A stretch of 64,000 nucleotides of DNA from Cryobacterium adonitolivorans (GCF_004402695.1 NZ_SOFL01000012.1:99549-163548); one strand, 5' to 3'; positions 7,731 to 17,736 are shown, counted from the first letter of the stretch. Numbers and translations: made by a program. Notes: generated by a model not told the origin, from the letters alone.

Positions 7731-8828
7731 ATGGCTTCAGTAACCTTTGACAAGGCCACCCGTCTGTACCCCGGTTCCACCCGCCCCGCGGTCGATCACC
7801 TCGATCTGTCGGTCGCCGATGGTGAGTTCCTCGTCCTCGTCGGCCCGTCCGGCTGCGGAAAGTCCACCTCGCTGCGCATGCTCGCCGGCCTCGAAGAGGT
7901 CAACGACGGCGACATCTTCATCGGTGAGCGCAACGTCACCGACGTTCCCCCGAAGGACCGTGACATCGCCATGGTCTTCCAGAATTACGCGCTGTACCCG
8001 CACATGACCGTCGCCGAGAACATGGGCTTCGCGCTCAAGATCGCCGGCGTCAACAAGGACGAGCGCGCCACCCGCGTTCTCGAGGCCGCCAAGCTGCTCG
8101 ACCTCGAGCCCTACCTCAGCCGCAAGCCGAAGGCCCTCTCCGGTGGCCAGCGTCAGCGTGTTGCCATGGGTCGCGCCATCGTGCGTCAGCCCCAGGTGTT
8201 CCTCATGGATGAGCCGCTGTCGAACCTCGACGCCAAGCTGCGCGTGCAGACCCGTACCCAGATCGCGTCGCTGCAGCGTCGCCTGGGCGTCACTACGGTC
8301 TACGTCACCCACGACCAGACCGAGGCGCTCACCATGGGTGACCGCATCGCCGTTCTCAAGGATGGCGTCCTGCAGCAGGTCGGCACCCCGCGCGACCTGT
8401 ACGCCAAGCCGAACAACGTCTTCGTTGCCGGCTTCATCGGCAGCCCGGCCATGAACCTGTTCCTGGCCGACGCCGTCGACGGCGGCATCAAGTTCGGCAC
8501 CGCCACGGTTCCCGTGCAGCGCGACACCCTCGCCGGTGCCACCGGCTCGAAGGTCACCATCGGCGTTCGCCCCGAGGACATCCACCTGTCGACCACGGTG
8601 GGCGAAGGCCTCGCCGTTGACGTCGACCTAGTCGAGGAGCTCGGCGCCGACGGTTACCTCTACGGCCACTCCACGGTCGAGGGGAAGCGCACCGACATCG
8701 TCGCCCGCGTCGATGGCCGCTCGCACCCGTCCGCCGGCGACACGGTCTACCTGACCCCGACGCCGAATCACCTGCACGTGTTCGACGCAGAGACCGGCCT
8801 CCGTCTCGGCGGCGCCGTCAGCGACTAA
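7731..8828 (+). CDS. ugpC: Sugar/glycerol-3-phosphate-type ABC transporter ATPase (MsmX/UgpC family)
   Basis: The 365-residue ATPase has Walker [10 protein letters not shown] (about residues 39-47), Q-loop FQNYALYPHMTV, signature LSGGQRQR, Walker B VFLMDEPLSNLDAKLR and H-loop THDQTEA. A C-terminal TOBE/OB domain begins near TIGVRPEDIHL. This architecture belongs to CUT1 carbohydrate importers. No permease or binding-protein genes are adjacent, so it may be a shared ATPase energising several sugar transporters, as known for MsmX. GGAG precedes the ATG, and a clear terminator follows. Confidence 0.93.
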   Translation: MASVTFDKATRLYPGSTRPAVDHLDLSVADGEFLVLVGPSGCGKSTSLRMLAGLEEVNDGDIFIGERNVTDVPPKDRDIAMVFQNYALYPHMTVAENMGFALKIAGVNKDERATRVLEAAKLLDLEPYLSRKPKALSGGQRQRVAMGRAIVRQPQVFLMDEPLSNLDAKLRVQTRTQIASLQRRLGVTTVYVTHDQTEALTMGDRIAVLKDGVLQQVGTPRDLYAKPNNVFVAGFIGSPAMNLFLADAVDGGIKFGTATVPVQRDTLAGATGSKVTIGVRPEDIHLSTTVGEGLAVDVDLVEELGADGYLYGHSTVEGKRTDIVARVDGRSHPSAGDTVYLTPTPNHLHVFDAETGLRLGGAVSD

Positions 8829-8843
8829 GTTCCGTTCGACATA

Positions 8844-8876
8844 CTCGACCGCCGGCAGTTTCGGCGGTCGAGTTTG
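8844..8876 (+). terminator. Rho-independent terminator of the ABC ATPase gene
   Basis: A perfect 11-bp stem (CTCGACCGCCG/CGGCGGTCGAG) with a 7-nt loop is followed by TTTGT. It begins 15 bp after the stop codon. Confidence 0.85.
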
Positions 8877-8983
8877 TCATATCGGCGGCCGGTTTCCCAC
8901 CGGCGCCGTTTCCGCGCCTTCGAGCCGATTCCGGCCGGGGCGGCTTGCGGCCCTGACGGGCCTTTTCGATAGTTAGGCTCCTC

Positions 8984-10294
8984 ATGAGCGGTTCTCTCAA
9001 CATCACCTCCGCCACGGCCGATCCGGCCCTGCTCGACCTTCCCTGGAACGTTCCGCTGGACGCCTGGCCGAACGAGAACATCGCCTCGCTGCCCAAGGGC
9101 CTCTCGCGGCACCTTGTGCGCTTCGCCCACCTCAGTGGCCGGGTCGTCGCCATCAAGGAGACCACCAGCGAGATGGCCAAGCGCGAGTACGAGATGCTCC
9201 GCACCCTGCAGAGCCTGGAGATCCCCTGCGTCGAACCGCTCGCGGTGATCACGAACCGCACCGACGAAGACGGTGACCCGCTCAACTCGGTGCTCGTGAC
9301 CCGGCACCTCAAGTTCTCGCTGCCCTACCGGGCGCTGTACTCCCAGGCCCTGCGCCCCGACACCGCCACCCGCCTGGTTGACGCCCTCGCCCTCCTGCTG
9401 GTGCGGGTGCACATGGTGGGCCTGTTCTGGGGCGACGTGTCGCTGTCGAATACGCTTTTCCGTCGCGATGCCGGCGCTTTCGCCGCGTACCTCGTCGACG
9501 CCGAGACCGGTCAGCTCTACCCCGGCGGCCTGTCGAATGGGCAGCGCGAGAACGACCTGGAAATCGCCCGGGTGAACATCGCCGGCGAACTGATGGACCT
9601 CGAGGCCGGCGGCCGCGTGGCCGACGAGCTCGACCCGGTCAACGTGAGCAACGGCATCGTTGCCGCGTACCGGCTGCTGTGGAAGGAGCTCACCGGTTCC
9701 GAGTCCTTCGCGAGCAGCGAGCGCTGGCGCATCACCGAGCGCGTCGAACGCCTCAACCACCTCGGCTTCGACATCGAGGAACTCGCGATCAAGACCGATG
9801 AGTTCGGCACGACGGTGCGCATCCAGCCCAAGGTCGTCGACGCCGGCCACCACCAGCGCCGGCTGCTGCGCCTCACCGGCCTCGACGCCGAGGAGAACCA
9901 GGCCCGCCGCCTGCTCAACGACCTCGACTCCTACGGCGTCGCCTACGGCAACCCCGACGCCGACGAGGAGATGATGGCGCACGAGTGGCTGGTGCGGGTC
10001 TTCGAGCCCGTCGTGCGCGCCATCCCCCGCGAGCTCAAGGGCAAGCTCGAGCCCGCGGAGGTGTTCCACCAGCTGCTCGACCACCGCTGGTACATGGCGC
10101 AGAACGCGAACAGGGATATCCCGCTGGCCGAGGCCGTCACCTCATACGTGCAGGATGTGCTGCGTCACCGCCGCGACGAGGCCACCGTGATCGACCCGGC
10201 CACCACGCCGATCGACGTGCAGGAACCCGACGACGAAGACATCGACGCTGACGAGGTCGGCGCCGACGCCGACGATTGGCGCCTGAACGTCTAA
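8984..10294 (+). CDS. DUF4032 domain protein with a protein-kinase-like fold
   Basis: The 436-residue cytoplasmic protein shows kinase-like landmarks. A Lys lies in VVAIKETTSEMAKREYEMLR (Lys with a downstream Glu), and LFWGDVSLSNTLFR resembles the catalytic loop GDxxxxN, followed by AYLVDAETGQ in place of DFG. DUF4032 forms the C-terminal part, and the end is strongly acidic. Family members in actinobacteria are annotated as lipopolysaccharide-kinase-like, but no substrate is known. The gene stands alone between two terminators. Confidence 0.82.
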   Translation: MSGSLNITSATADPALLDLPWNVPLDAWPNENIASLPKGLSRHLVRFAHLSGRVVAIKETTSEMAKREYEMLRTLQSLEIPCVEPLAVITNRTDEDGDPLNSVLVTRHLKFSLPYRALYSQALRPDTATRLVDALALLLVRVHMVGLFWGDVSLSNTLFRRDAGAFAAYLVDAETGQLYPGGLSNGQRENDLEIARVNIAGELMDLEAGGRVADELDPVNVSNGIVAAYRLLWKELTGSESFASSERWRITERVERLNHLGFDIEELAIKTDEFGTTVRIQPKVVDAGHHQRRLLRLTGLDAEENQARRLLNDLDSYGVAYGNPDADEEMMAHEWLVRVFEPVVRAIPRELKGKLEPAEVFHQLLDHRWYMAQNANRDIPLAEAVTSYVQDVLRHRRDEATVIDPATTPIDVQEPDDEDIDADEVGADADDWRLNV

Positions 10295-10327
10295 CCACGC
10301 TTGCTCGCAGCCCGCCTGAGTTGCGCC

Positions 10328-10362
10328 AAAATGCCCCTTCAGCCCGTCCGAAGGGGCATTTT
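10328..10362. terminator. Bidirectional terminator after the DUF4032 gene
   Basis: The palindrome AAAATGCCCCTTC/GAAGGGGCATTTT with a 9-nt loop lies 33 bp past the stop codon. It has A- and T-runs on both sides, so it can act in either direction. A near-identical stem occurs at 15753. Confidence 0.85.
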
Positions 10363-10366
10363 GAGC

Positions 10367-10427
10367 GCTCAGACGACACTTCGGGCCCGTTACGGAGCCC
10401 GCGACGGGCACCAAGTGCCCTCTCGCG
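10367..10427. repeat. P2-1, 61-bp palindromic element
   Basis: A 22-nt arm ending GACACTTCGGGCCC is followed by a 17-nt centre and a 22-nt arm GGGCACCAAGTGCCCTCTCG plus two bases. It belongs to the P2 family (22+17+22). It pairs less well at the outer end than the next copy. The intergenic stretch 10295-10651 holds only this pair of repeats and two terminators. Confidence 0.75.
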
Positions 10428-10438
10428 GGAACAACCCT

Positions 10439-10499
10439 CGCGAGGTGACACTTGGGGCCCGCCATGCCGCCCGTCAGGGGCCTCAAGTGTCCTCTCGCG
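10439..10499. repeat. P2-2, 61-bp palindromic element
   Basis: The arms are CGCGAGGTGACACTTGGGGC plus CC on the left and GGGCCTCAAGTGTCCTCTCG plus CG on the right, around the 17-nt centre GCCATGCCGCCCGTCAG. It begins 72 bp after the start of P2-1, with an 11-bp spacer, and lies between the convergent DUF4032 and rlmB genes. Confidence 0.8.
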
Positions 10500-10593
10500 G
10501 GCGCAGGGTGGACGCGTGGGCGGGATGCGTCGAGGTGGCGCGCGCGAGGCGGGCGGTCGGGAGGGCATGGTGCAGGGGTGACTCAACGAGAAA

Positions 10594-10629
10594 CGGCGCA
10601 GATCCTCCCGGAGGGGAGGATCTGCGCCG
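10594..10629 (-). terminator. Terminator of the carD-ispDF-cysS-rlmB gene run
   Basis: A stem of about 15 bp (CGGCGCAGATCCTCC and its complement) lies just beyond the rlmB stop codon. On the minus strand it is followed by TTTCTCGTT. Confidence 0.8.
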
Positions 10630-10651
10630 TAGCGCGGGCGCTGCTGGGCGG

Positions 10652-11734
10652 TTAGGCCTTCGCGGCGGCCTTGGCCGCGAGGGCGTCGGCGCGTAGCTTG
10701 GAGATCTCGTACAGGGTGACGCCGGCGGCGATTCCGGCGTTCAGCGACTCGGTGTTCGCGTTGATCGGGATCGACACGATGGCGTCGCAGGTTTCGGTGA
10801 CGAGGCGGGACAGGCCCTTGCCCTCGCTGCCGACGACCACGACGATGGGACGCTCGGCAAAGCCGAGGCCCAGCTCGGGCAGCACGGTGTCGCCGCCGCC
10901 GTCCAGGCCGATCACGAGCATGCCGCGCTCCTTGAGCGCCTTGAGCGTCTGGGTGAGGTTGCTCGCCATGGCCACGGGCAGCCGAGCGGCCGCTCCTGCC
11001 GAGGTCTTCCAGGCCGACGCCGTGACACCGACGGAACGGCGCTGCGGCACGATGATGCCGTGGCCGCCGAACGCGGCGGTGGAGCGGATGATCGCACCGA
11101 GGTTGCGCGGGTCGGTGATGCCGTCCAGCGCCACGAACAACGGCTTGTGGCCGCGGCTGATGGTGAGGTCGAGCAGCTCGATCGGGTGCGCGTACTCGTA
11201 CGCGGGCACCTTGAGGGCGAGGCCCTGGTGCACCGCGTCCTTGCCGGCGAGCCGGTCGATCTCGGGGCGCATGACCTCGAGCACCGGGATGTTGCGGGTC
11301 GTGGCGAGTTTAAGCACTTCCTTGACCCGGTCATCCATTTCGATGCGCGTGGCCACGTACAGAGCAGACGCCGGGATCTTGGCGCGCAGCGCCTCGAGCA
11401 CCGAGTTGCGGCCGGTGACGACCTCGAACTCGGCATCCGACTTCGCCTTGCGGGTGGACGAACCGCCGCCGCCGGTGTTGCCGGTGCCGGTGTTGCGGCC
11501 GGCGCGCGGGGCGCCGGAGCCGCCAGGGGCGCGGCTGCGCCCGCCGCCGGCCGCGGTGAAGCGGTCCTTGGCAGCCTTGGCCTTGCCCGCGGGGTGGTAC
11601 GGACGGTCTTCGGCCTTAGGGGTGGGCTTCTTGCCCTCGAGGGCCTGACGGCCCTGGCCGCCGGAACCGACCTGCGGTCCCCTGCTGCCCTTGCGCACCG
11701 CGCCGGTGCGCGACTTGCGATCTGTGTTCTTCAT
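10652..11734 (-). CDS. rlmB: 23S rRNA (guanosine-2'-O)-methyltransferase RlmB, SpoU family
   Basis: RlmB methylates the 2'-O of a conserved guanosine in 23S rRNA (G2251 in E. coli). The first 110 or so residues are a basic, low-complexity extension rich in Gly, Lys and Arg. Then come the SpoU substrate-binding domain ([19 protein letters not shown]) and the knotted SAM-binding domain with [21 protein letters not shown] and [18 protein letters not shown]. At 360 residues it is longer than E. coli RlmB because of that extension. The start overlaps the cysS stop by one base. Confidence 0.93.
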   Translation of the reverse strand: MKNTDRKSRTGAVRKGSRGPQVGSGGQGRQALEGKKPTPKAEDRPYHPAGKAKAAKDRFTAAGGGRSRAPGGSGAPRAGRNTGTGNTGGGGSSTRKAKSDAEFEVVTGRNSVLEALRAKIPASALYVATRIEMDDRVKEVLKLATTRNIPVLEVMRPEIDRLAGKDAVHQGLALKVPAYEYAHPIELLDLTISRGHKPLFVALDGITDPRNLGAIIRSTAAFGGHGIIVPQRRSVGVTASAWKTSAGAAARLPVAMASNLTQTLKALKERGMLVIGLDGGGDTVLPELGLGFAERPIVVVVGSEGKGLSRLVTETCDAIVSIPINANTESLNAGIAAGVTLYEISKLRADALAAKAAAKA

Positions 11735-13149
11735 CAGTCAAAACTCCAATGTGCACCCGATGGGGTGTCTTCGATGGTAATGCCGGCGGCGACGAGCTCG
11801 TCCCGGATACGGTCTGCGGCCGCGTAGTCGCGGCTCTGCCTGGCGGTCTCCCGGTCGTCGAGCAGGCGCTCGACGAGGGCGGTGAGGGCCACCATGGCGG
11901 GTTCATCGGTCGCGACGGCCCAGCCGGGCGACAGTGGGTTGATGCCGAGGACCTCGCTCATCGCGAGCACCTGGCCGCGCGCGGCCGCGGCCGCGTGCAG
12001 GTCTTCGGCGTCGAGGGCCGCGTTGCCGGCGCGCACGGTGTCGTGCAGCACGCCGAGCGCCTGCGGTACCGCGAGGTCGTCGTCCATGGCGGTGGCGAAG
12101 TCATCCGGCACGATCTCGACGCCGGACCCGGCGAAGCGGGTGTCGGCCAGGCGCCGGTCGGCACGGTCGAGGAAACTCTCGATGCGTTCGAGGGCGGCCT
12201 CGGCCTCGGCCAGCGAACCCCCGTGGAAGTCGAGGGTGGACCGGTAGTGCGCGGCGCCCAGGTAGTAGCGAACCACAATGGCGCGGGCCTGGTCGAGCAG
12301 CTCCGCCGCGTACACGGAGTTGCCGAGCGACTTGGACATCTTCTGACCCTCGGTGTTGACCAGGCCGTTGTGCACCCAGAAGTTCGCAAAGGCGTCACCG
12401 GCGGCGGTGGACTGGGCCAGCTCGTTCTCGTGGTGCGGGAAGCGCAGGTCGAGGCCTCCGCCGTGGATATCGAAGTGCGGGCCGAGGTAGCGGGCGGCCA
12501 TGGCGGAGCATTCGATGTGCCAGCCGGGCCGGCCGGAACCCCATGGGGAGGCCCAGGCCGACGTGGCCGGTTCGTCGGCCTTGTGGCCCTTCCACAGGGC
12601 GAAGTCGCGGGCGTCGCGTTTGCCGCGCGGGTCGGCGTCGGTGGCCGCCTCCATGTTGTCGGGGTTCTGACGGGTGAGCTCACCGTAGGCCGGCCAGCTG
12701 CGGGTGTCGAAGTAGACGTCGCCGGAGTCGTCGGCGGCCGGGTAGGCGTGACCGTTGCCGACGAGACGGCCGATGATGTCCTGCATCTCCTGCACGCTCG
12801 CGGTGGCGCGGGGTTCGTAGGTCGGCGCGAGGATGCCCAACCGCTGGTAGCCGGCGGTGAACTCGAGCTCGAAACGGTACGCGAGCGCCCACCACTGTTC
12901 GGTGGTGCCCTTCGCGTTCAGCAAGATCTTGTCGTCGATGTCGGTGACATTGCGGATAAAGGTGACGTCGTTTCCGCGGTAGCTGAGCCAGCGGCGCAGC
13001 TGGTCGTAGACCAGGGCGCTGCGCAGGTGGCCGATGTGCGGCGACGACTGCACCGTGGGTCCGCAGACGTAGATTCCCACCTTGCCTGGAACGATCGGCA
13101 GGAAATCGCGAAGGGCCTGGGCCTTCGAGTCGTATAGTCGCATGCTCAC
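11734..13149 (-). CDS. cysS: Cysteine--tRNA ligase
   Basis: This class I aminoacyl-tRNA synthetase charges tRNA-Cys. It has the HIGH motif in [14 protein letters not shown], the KMSKS motif in [12 protein letters not shown], and the zinc/substrate residues in [15 protein letters not shown] and HHENELAQS. Its 471 residues are the normal length. The start is ATG 13149 or the second ATG two codons later. It lies between ispDF and rlmB on one strand with tiny gaps; the same order is known around mycobacterial cysS1. The other actinobacterial CysS homologue, MshC, would lack this anticodon-binding C-terminus. Confidence 0.94.
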   Translation of the reverse strand: MSMRLYDSKAQALRDFLPIVPGKVGIYVCGPTVQSSPHIGHLRSALVYDQLRRWLSYRGNDVTFIRNVTDIDDKILLNAKGTTEQWWALAYRFELEFTAGYQRLGILAPTYEPRATASVQEMQDIIGRLVGNGHAYPAADDSGDVYFDTRSWPAYGELTRQNPDNMEAATDADPRGKRDARDFALWKGHKADEPATSAWASPWGSGRPGWHIECSAMAARYLGPHFDIHGGGLDLRFPHHENELAQSTAAGDAFANFWVHNGLVNTEGQKMSKSLGNSVYAAELLDQARAIVVRYYLGAAHYRSTLDFHGGSLAEAEAALERIESFLDRADRRLADTRFAGSGVEIVPDDFATAMDDDLAVPQALGVLHDTVRAGNAALDAEDLHAAAAARGQVLAMSEVLGINPLSPGWAVATDEPAMVALTALVERLLDDRETARQSRDYAAADRIRDELVAAGITIEDTPSGAHWSFD

Positions 13150-13158
13150 TGGTTCAGT

Positions 13159-14400
13159 TTAGGCGAGAGCCGGTCGGATGCCCGGGTGGACCTGTTCCGG
13201 TATGAGGAGTGCGGTGGCCAGCGCGGCGATGCCCTCACCGCGCCCGGTGAAGCCCAGCGCGTCGGTCGTGGTGGCCGACACCGACACCGGGGCGTGCAGG
13301 ATGGCGGCGAGCAGTTCCTGTGCCTCGACCCGGCGCGGGGCGAGCTTGGGGCGGTTGCCGATGATCTGCACGGTGACGTTGCCGACCCGATAGCCGGCCT
13401 CGGTGACCAGGCGCAGGGTTTCGGTGAGGAACACCTCGCCGTGCGCGTCGGTGAGGCGGGGGTCAGCGGTGCCGAAGACCTGGCCGATGTCGCCCAGGGC
13501 TGCTGCGGCGAGCAGCGCGTCGCAGATGGCGTGCACGGCGGCGTCGCCGTCGCTGTGCCCGGACAGACCCCGCTCCCCCGGCCAGTGCAGGCCGGCCAGC
13601 CATAGCTCGCTGGTGTCGTCGAAGGCGTGCACGTCCAGGCCGGTGCCCACCCGCGAGTCGGCGGATACCGGTGCGCCCGCGGCGTCGCCGAGCAGGAGTT
13701 CGGCGCGGCGCAGGTCCCAGGCCGTGGTGACCTTGAACGCCAGCGGGTCGCCGGGGATGACGGTGACGGCGTTGCCGGCCGCGGCGACCAGCGCCGCGTC
13801 GTCGGTGAGATCCTGCGCATCCGTGGCCGGCAGGCCGGCGGCCCAGGCGAAGGCGGCGTCGAGCATGGTGCGGGGAAAGCCCTGCGGGGTCTGCACGGCG
13901 GAGAGTTGTGACCTGTCGACCGTGCCCATGATGGTGGCTGCCGCGTCGACGTTCTTGATGGTGTCGACCACGGGCAGGCCGGGCACGATGCCGTGGCCGG
14001 TGGCGCGCACGGCGGCCACCACGGCGTCGATCAGAACGGAGGGGGTGAGCGCCCTGGCGGCATCGTGAACGAGCACGACGGTGACTCCGGGGCGCACGTG
14101 GGCGAGCCCGCGGGCCACGGACGACTGGCGGGTGTCCCCGCCGGCGACGACGTCGAGGTACCCGGCGGCGGAACCGGCGACACGGGCGGCGATGGCCCTG
14201 GCGTCGGTCAGCTGGGCGTCGGGGGCCACCACGATGACCTGGGCCGGTTCGTTCAGGCCGAACACTCCGGTGAGGGCGTGCTCGAGGATGCTGCGGTCAC
14301 CAAGCGGCACGAACGCCTTGGGCTGGTCCCGGCCGAGCCGGCTGCCGCTGCCGGCGGCGACGACGATGACCGCGACGGCGGCAACCGGAAATTCAGTCAT
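13159..14400 (-). CDS. ispDF: Bifunctional IspD/IspF enzyme of the MEP isoprenoid pathway
   Basis: The first about 230 residues are IspD, which makes CDP-methylerythritol; the nucleotide-binding signature is [20 protein letters not shown]. Residues from about 250 to the end are IspF, which makes the cyclodiphosphate; metal ligands are visible in [10 protein letters not shown] and [19 protein letters not shown]. The 413 residues equal the sum of both enzymes. In mycobacteria ispD and ispF are separate neighbours at the same place, so here they have fused. The cysS start follows 9 bp downstream. Confidence 0.95.
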   Translation of the reverse strand: MTEFPVAAVAVIVVAAGSGSRLGRDQPKAFVPLGDRSILEHALTGVFGLNEPAQVIVVAPDAQLTDARAIAARVAGSAAGYLDVVAGGDTRQSSVARGLAHVRPGVTVVLVHDAARALTPSVLIDAVVAAVRATGHGIVPGLPVVDTIKNVDAAATIMGTVDRSQLSAVQTPQGFPRTMLDAAFAWAAGLPATDAQDLTDDAALVAAAGNAVTVIPGDPLAFKVTTAWDLRRAELLLGDAAGAPVSADSRVGTGLDVHAFDDTSELWLAGLHWPGERGLSGHSDGDAAVHAICDALLAAAALGDIGQVFGTADPRLTDAHGEVFLTETLRLVTEAGYRVGNVTVQIIGNRPKLAPRRVEAQELLAAILHAPVSVSATTTDALGFTGRGEGIAALATALLIPEQVHPGIRPALA

Positions 14401-14475
14401 GTCTGGAGGCTATCTGGTGGGGCGTGGTGACGCTGGGCGGAAACGGGCGGGGTGAGGCTGGGCTGGACGTGCGAA

Positions 14476-14499
14476 AGGCGGCACCGCGGGGCGCCGCCT
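14476..14499 (-). terminator. Possible weak terminator after carD
   Basis: A 7-bp stem AGGCGGC/GCCGCCT followed on the minus strand by TTTCG lies in the 118-bp gap between carD and ispDF. It may only attenuate read-through, because no other strong promoter was seen for ispDF. Confidence 0.35.
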
Positions 14500-14518
14500 G
14501 TCGTACGAACAGGTAATA

Positions 14519-15001
14519 CTACGAGGCGAGCACCTCGTCGAGCACCGTTGACGCCTGGTCCTCGTCGGTCTTCTCGGCCAGGGCCAGTTCGGAGATGAGG
14601 ATCTGCCGCGCCTTCGCGAGCATCCGCTTCTCCCCGGCCGACAGGCCGCGGTCCTGATCCCGGCGCCAGAGGTCGCGCACGACCTCGGACACCTTGATGA
14701 CATCGCCGCTGGCGAGTTTCTCCAGGTTGGCCTTGTACCGGCGTGACCAGTTGGTGGGTTCCTCAGTAAACGGAGCCCGCAGGACTTCGAAGACCCGGTC
14801 GAGGCCGTCCTGACCGATCACGTCGCGCACACCGACAAGATCGACGTTCTCAGCCGGCACCTCGATGGTGAGATCCCCCTGAGTGACGTTGAGCTTCAAA
14901 TACAGTTTTTCTTCACCCTTGATGATGCGAGTTTTCACCTCGGTGATCGTCGCAGCGCCGTGGTGGGGATAAACGACCGTTTCGCCGACTTCAAATAACA
15001 T
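14519..15001 (-). CDS. carD: CarD-family RNA polymerase-binding transcription factor
   Basis: CarD binds the RNA polymerase beta subunit and upstream DNA and stabilises open complexes, notably at rRNA promoters. The 160-residue protein starts [19 protein letters not shown], the RNA polymerase-interacting Tudor-like domain. It continues into a helical DNA-binding domain with [12 protein letters not shown] and the conserved Trp in [20 protein letters not shown] upstream supports the ATG at 15001. It faces a lipoprotein gene, as carD faces lpqE in Mycobacterium. Confidence 0.95.
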   Translation of the reverse strand: MLFEVGETVVYPHHGAATITEVKTRIIKGEEKLYLKLNVTQGDLTIEVPAENVDLVGVRDVIGQDGLDRVFEVLRAPFTEEPTNWSRRYKANLEKLASGDVIKVSEVVRDLWRRDQDRGLSAGEKRMLAKARQILISELALAEKTDEDQASTVLDEVLAS

Positions 15002-15178
15002 GTATTGATATCCCTTCAGCAACGTCTATGATACCACCCCTCCCCGGCACCCTTTTGAGGGGATATTGGCGGCTCATCAGGGCGCGCCCTGTCCGGCACG
15101 ATTCCGTAAGGTAAACTCGAGCCAAATCTGCAGCGTTCACGCCACTTGGGCTGAACGCTGAACTCTTGTGGAGGTCTT

Positions 15179-15736
15179 GTGAGAGCGCGAACCATGGCAA
15201 CCGTCGTAGTGGCGGCCGGCATCCTGTTGGGCACCAGCGGATGCAATCTGTTCGCCCCTCAGGCGACGACCATCCAGTACGACGCCAGCGACGGTGTCAG
15301 CGAGGACCTGGGCGACCTGGCGATCCGCAACGCGATGCTGATCACCGAGGACGGTGAGAACGCCAACCTCGTCGTGCACGTGGTGAACAGCGCCGACGAA
15401 GACATCGAGCTGCTCGTGCAGTTCGAGGGTGTCGACGAGAAGGTCGACAGGACCGTGACGATCGACGCGAACGCGACCACCGAGATCGGGATCCCCGGTG
15501 GGGAGAGTGTCTCCATCGAAAACCTCAACGCTTCGGCGGGTTCGCTGTTCCCGGTGTACTTCCAGTACGGCGACCTCACCGGCATCGAGATTCTCGTTCC
15601 CGTACTCGACGGCACCCTCGCGGAGTACTCCACCCTGGTGCCCACCGCGCCTCCGGTTCCCACGGTTACCCCCACGGCGCCTGCCGCCGAGATCCCGGCG
15701 CCCGCCGCGACCCCGGAAGCCACCCCGGCCCCATAA
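15179..15736 (+). CDS. Secreted lipoprotein at the LpqE position
   Basis: It starts at GTG 15179 after GGAG. A short signal sequence ends in a lipobox LGTSGC (Cys22). The mature part (about 22-160) is beta-rich and acidic, with IRNAMLITEDGENANLVVHV and an ending DLTGIEILVPVLDGTLAEY. It closes with a Pro/Thr/Ala-rich tail (about 160-185) that may reach into the wall. The gene order, divergent from carD, matches lpqE of mycobacteria, and the fold pattern fits, but I cannot prove orthology by eye. No function is known. Confidence 0.75.
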   Translation: MRARTMATVVVAAGILLGTSGCNLFAPQATTIQYDASDGVSEDLGDLAIRNAMLITEDGENANLVVHVVNSADEDIELLVQFEGVDEKVDRTVTIDANATTEIGIPGGESVSIENLNASAGSLFPVYFQYGDLTGIEILVPVLDGTLAEYSTLVPTAPPVPTVTPTAPAAEIPAPAATPEATPAP

Positions 15737-15752
15737 CCTCGCGAACCGCACC

Positions 15753-15787
15753 AAAATGCCCCTTGACCAAAGGCCAAGGGGCATTTT
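15753..15787. terminator. Bidirectional terminator between the lipoprotein gene and regX3
   Basis: The stem AAAATGCCCCTTG/CAAGGGGCATTTT has A- and T-runs on its two sides and lies between convergent genes. Its stem resembles the terminator at 10328. Confidence 0.85.
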
Positions 15788-15811
15788 CACGTCACTGGGC
15801 GAGCGAGCGGG

Positions 15812-16492
15812 TCAGGCCTCGAAGCGGTAGCCCAGCCCGCGCACGGTGACGAGCATCGTGGGCTCGGACGGGGTCGCCTCGATGCGTGAGCGGATGCGTT
15901 TGATGTGCACGTCGAGGGTCTTGGTGTCGCCGAAATAGTCGGTGCCCCAGACGCGGTCGATCAGCTGCCCGCGGGTGAGCACCCGGCCGGCGTTGCGCAG
16001 CAGGAACTCGAGCAGCTCGAATTCCTTCAGCGGCATGTTCACCACGGTGCCGGACACCGACACGGTGTGCCGTTCGATGTCCATCCGCACGGTGCCGGCG
16101 GCGAGCACCCCGTCATCCTCTTCGGCCGGGTCGGTGTGCCGGCGCGACACGGCACGGATGCGCGCGAGCAGTTCCCGGGTCGAGTACGGCTTGGTGACGT
16201 AGTCGTCCGCACCCAGCTCGAGTCCCACGACGATGTCGACCTCGGAGTCCTTGGCGGTGAGCATGATGATCGGCACCGCGGAGCGGGTGCGGATCTCCCG
16301 GCACACCTCGGTGCCGGGGATGCCGGGCAACATGAGGTCCAGCAGCACCAGGTCGGCGCCGGCCCGGTCGAATTCGACCAGGGCGCTCGGGCCGTCCTCC
16401 GCCACCGTCACCTCGTAGCCCTCCCGTTCGAGCAGGAAGCTCAACGGCTCGCTCAGCGCCTGCTCGTCTTCAACAAGAAGGATTCGGGTCAT
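15812..16492 (-). CDS. regX3: Phosphate-responsive response regulator RegX3/PhoP type
   Basis: This is a 226-residue OmpR/PhoB-family regulator. The receiver has acidic residues in LLVEDEQ, the phospho-Asp in DLVLLDLMLPG and the Lys in DDYVTKPYS. The winged helix ends VRGLGYRFEA. It should activate phosphate-starvation genes by binding PHO boxes. It follows its sensor kinase with a 4-bp overlap, and phoU lies divergently upstream of the pair, as in many actinobacteria. Close family members share this layout, so the name rests on context and similarity together. Confidence 0.9.
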   Translation of the reverse strand: MTRILLVEDEQALSEPLSFLLEREGYEVTVAEDGPSALVEFDRAGADLVLLDLMLPGIPGTEVCREIRTRSAVPIIMLTAKDSEVDIVVGLELGADDYVTKPYSTRELLARIRAVSRRHTDPAEEDDGVLAAGTVRMDIERHTVSVSGTVVNMPLKEFELLEFLLRNAGRVLTRGQLIDRVWGTDYFGDTKTLDVHIKRIRSRIEATPSEPTMLVTVRGLGYRFEA

Positions 16493-17643
16493 GGTGTGTC
16501 TCCTGTCGCCGCTGGTGCGGGGTGGGTCGCCTCTGGCAGGCGAATGGTGAAGGTCGAACCATGGCCGGGCTGTGACCAGACCCGGATGTCGCCGCCATGG
16601 ATCTGCACGACGTGCTTGACGATGGCCAGGCCGAGACCGGTGCCGCCGGTGTTGCGGGACCTGGCCTGGTCGACGCGGAAGAACCTTTCGAAGATCCGGT
16701 CCAGGTCGCCCTCCGGGATGCCGACGCCCTGGTCGGTGACGGTGATCTGGATCACGCCGTCGGACACGCGCGCTCCCACACCGACCCTGGAGCCCGGCGC
16801 CGAGTAGTGCACGGCGTTGGCGACCAGGTTGTGCACGGCCATCACGAGCAGTCTTTCGTCGCCGTGGACCATGGCGCGGGACTTCTTGCCCACCGCGATG
16901 GTGATGCGGTCCGCATCCGCCACGACCCGATTCTGGTCGATGCCTGCGGCCACGATGCCGTCGATGTCGAGCAGCTCCGGCTCGCGGAGGGCGTCCTGGG
17001 CCTGCAGCCTGGAGAGTTCGATGATCTCCTGAGTGAGCCGGGCCAGCCGTTCGGCCTCCGTGGTGAGACGGTCTGCGAAACGCCGCACCTGCACGGGCTC
17101 GTCGGCCGCGTGGCCGAGTGCCTCGGCGAGCAGCCCGACGGCGGCGATCGGTGTTTTCAGTTCGTGGCTGATGTTGGCGACGAAGTCACGGCGCACTTCG
17201 TCGAGCCTGAACGCCTCTGTGCGGTCCTCGGCCAGCAGCAGCACGTAACGGGAGCCCAGCCTGGCCAGCCGCACCCGCAGGTGCATGCTCGCGTCGCCGA
17301 ACGGGCCGCGGGAGAGCACCAGCTCCTCCGAGACGGCCTCACCGGTGCGGCGTACACCGCGGGCCAGGTCCAGCAGCTCGAGATGTGCGAGCTGCTGGTT
17401 CACCACCAGGCCCATGCTCAGCGCCCCCGGCGAGGACTTGATGACGTTGTTCGACGGGTCCAGGACCACTCCGGCGCTCTCGAGGGCGTCGAGCACCTGG
17501 TCGATGCCGTCCGGGACCGCCGGATTGACCACGTCGGCGGCCCGTTTGCCGTGCCGCTCCGCGACATACAGCAGGGTCACGAACCCGGCACCGACGGTGA
17601 GGCCCAGTGCCAGAGACAGCAACACAAGCCAGGTCGATTCCAT
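16489..17643 (-). CDS. senX3: Phosphate-sensing histidine kinase SenX3 type
   Basis: The 384-residue kinase has one N-terminal membrane helix (about 5-26) and a PAS-like region (about 45-140). The phospho-His box is FVANISHELKTPIAAV, followed by the N-box NLVANAVHYSA and G-boxes DQGVGIPEGD and GGTGLGLAIVKHVV. Like SenX3 it has almost no extracellular domain, so it probably reads phosphate through PhoU and the Pst transporter rather than directly. It overlaps regX3 by 4 bp. The 183-bp gap to divergent phoU should hold both promoters. Confidence 0.9.
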   Translation of the reverse strand: MESTWLVLLSLALGLTVGAGFVTLLYVAERHGKRAADVVNPAVPDGIDQVLDALESAGVVLDPSNNVIKSSPGALSMGLVVNQQLAHLELLDLARGVRRTGEAVSEELVLSRGPFGDASMHLRVRLARLGSRYVLLLAEDRTEAFRLDEVRRDFVANISHELKTPIAAVGLLAEALGHAADEPVQVRRFADRLTTEAERLARLTQEIIELSRLQAQDALREPELLDIDGIVAAGIDQNRVVADADRITIAVGKKSRAMVHGDERLLVMAVHNLVANAVHYSAPGSRVGVGARVSDGVIQITVTDQGVGIPEGDLDRIFERFFRVDQARSRNTGGTGLGLAIVKHVVQIHGGDIRVWSQPGHGSTFTIRLPEATHPAPAATGDTP

Positions 17644-17736
17644 TTGACCAGATTAGTGACTCTGGCACGGTTCAATCGCGACGGCAAGGGTGGACACACG
17701 CTACTTTGGTTATTATTCAGTCGCACGGCACCTGCC

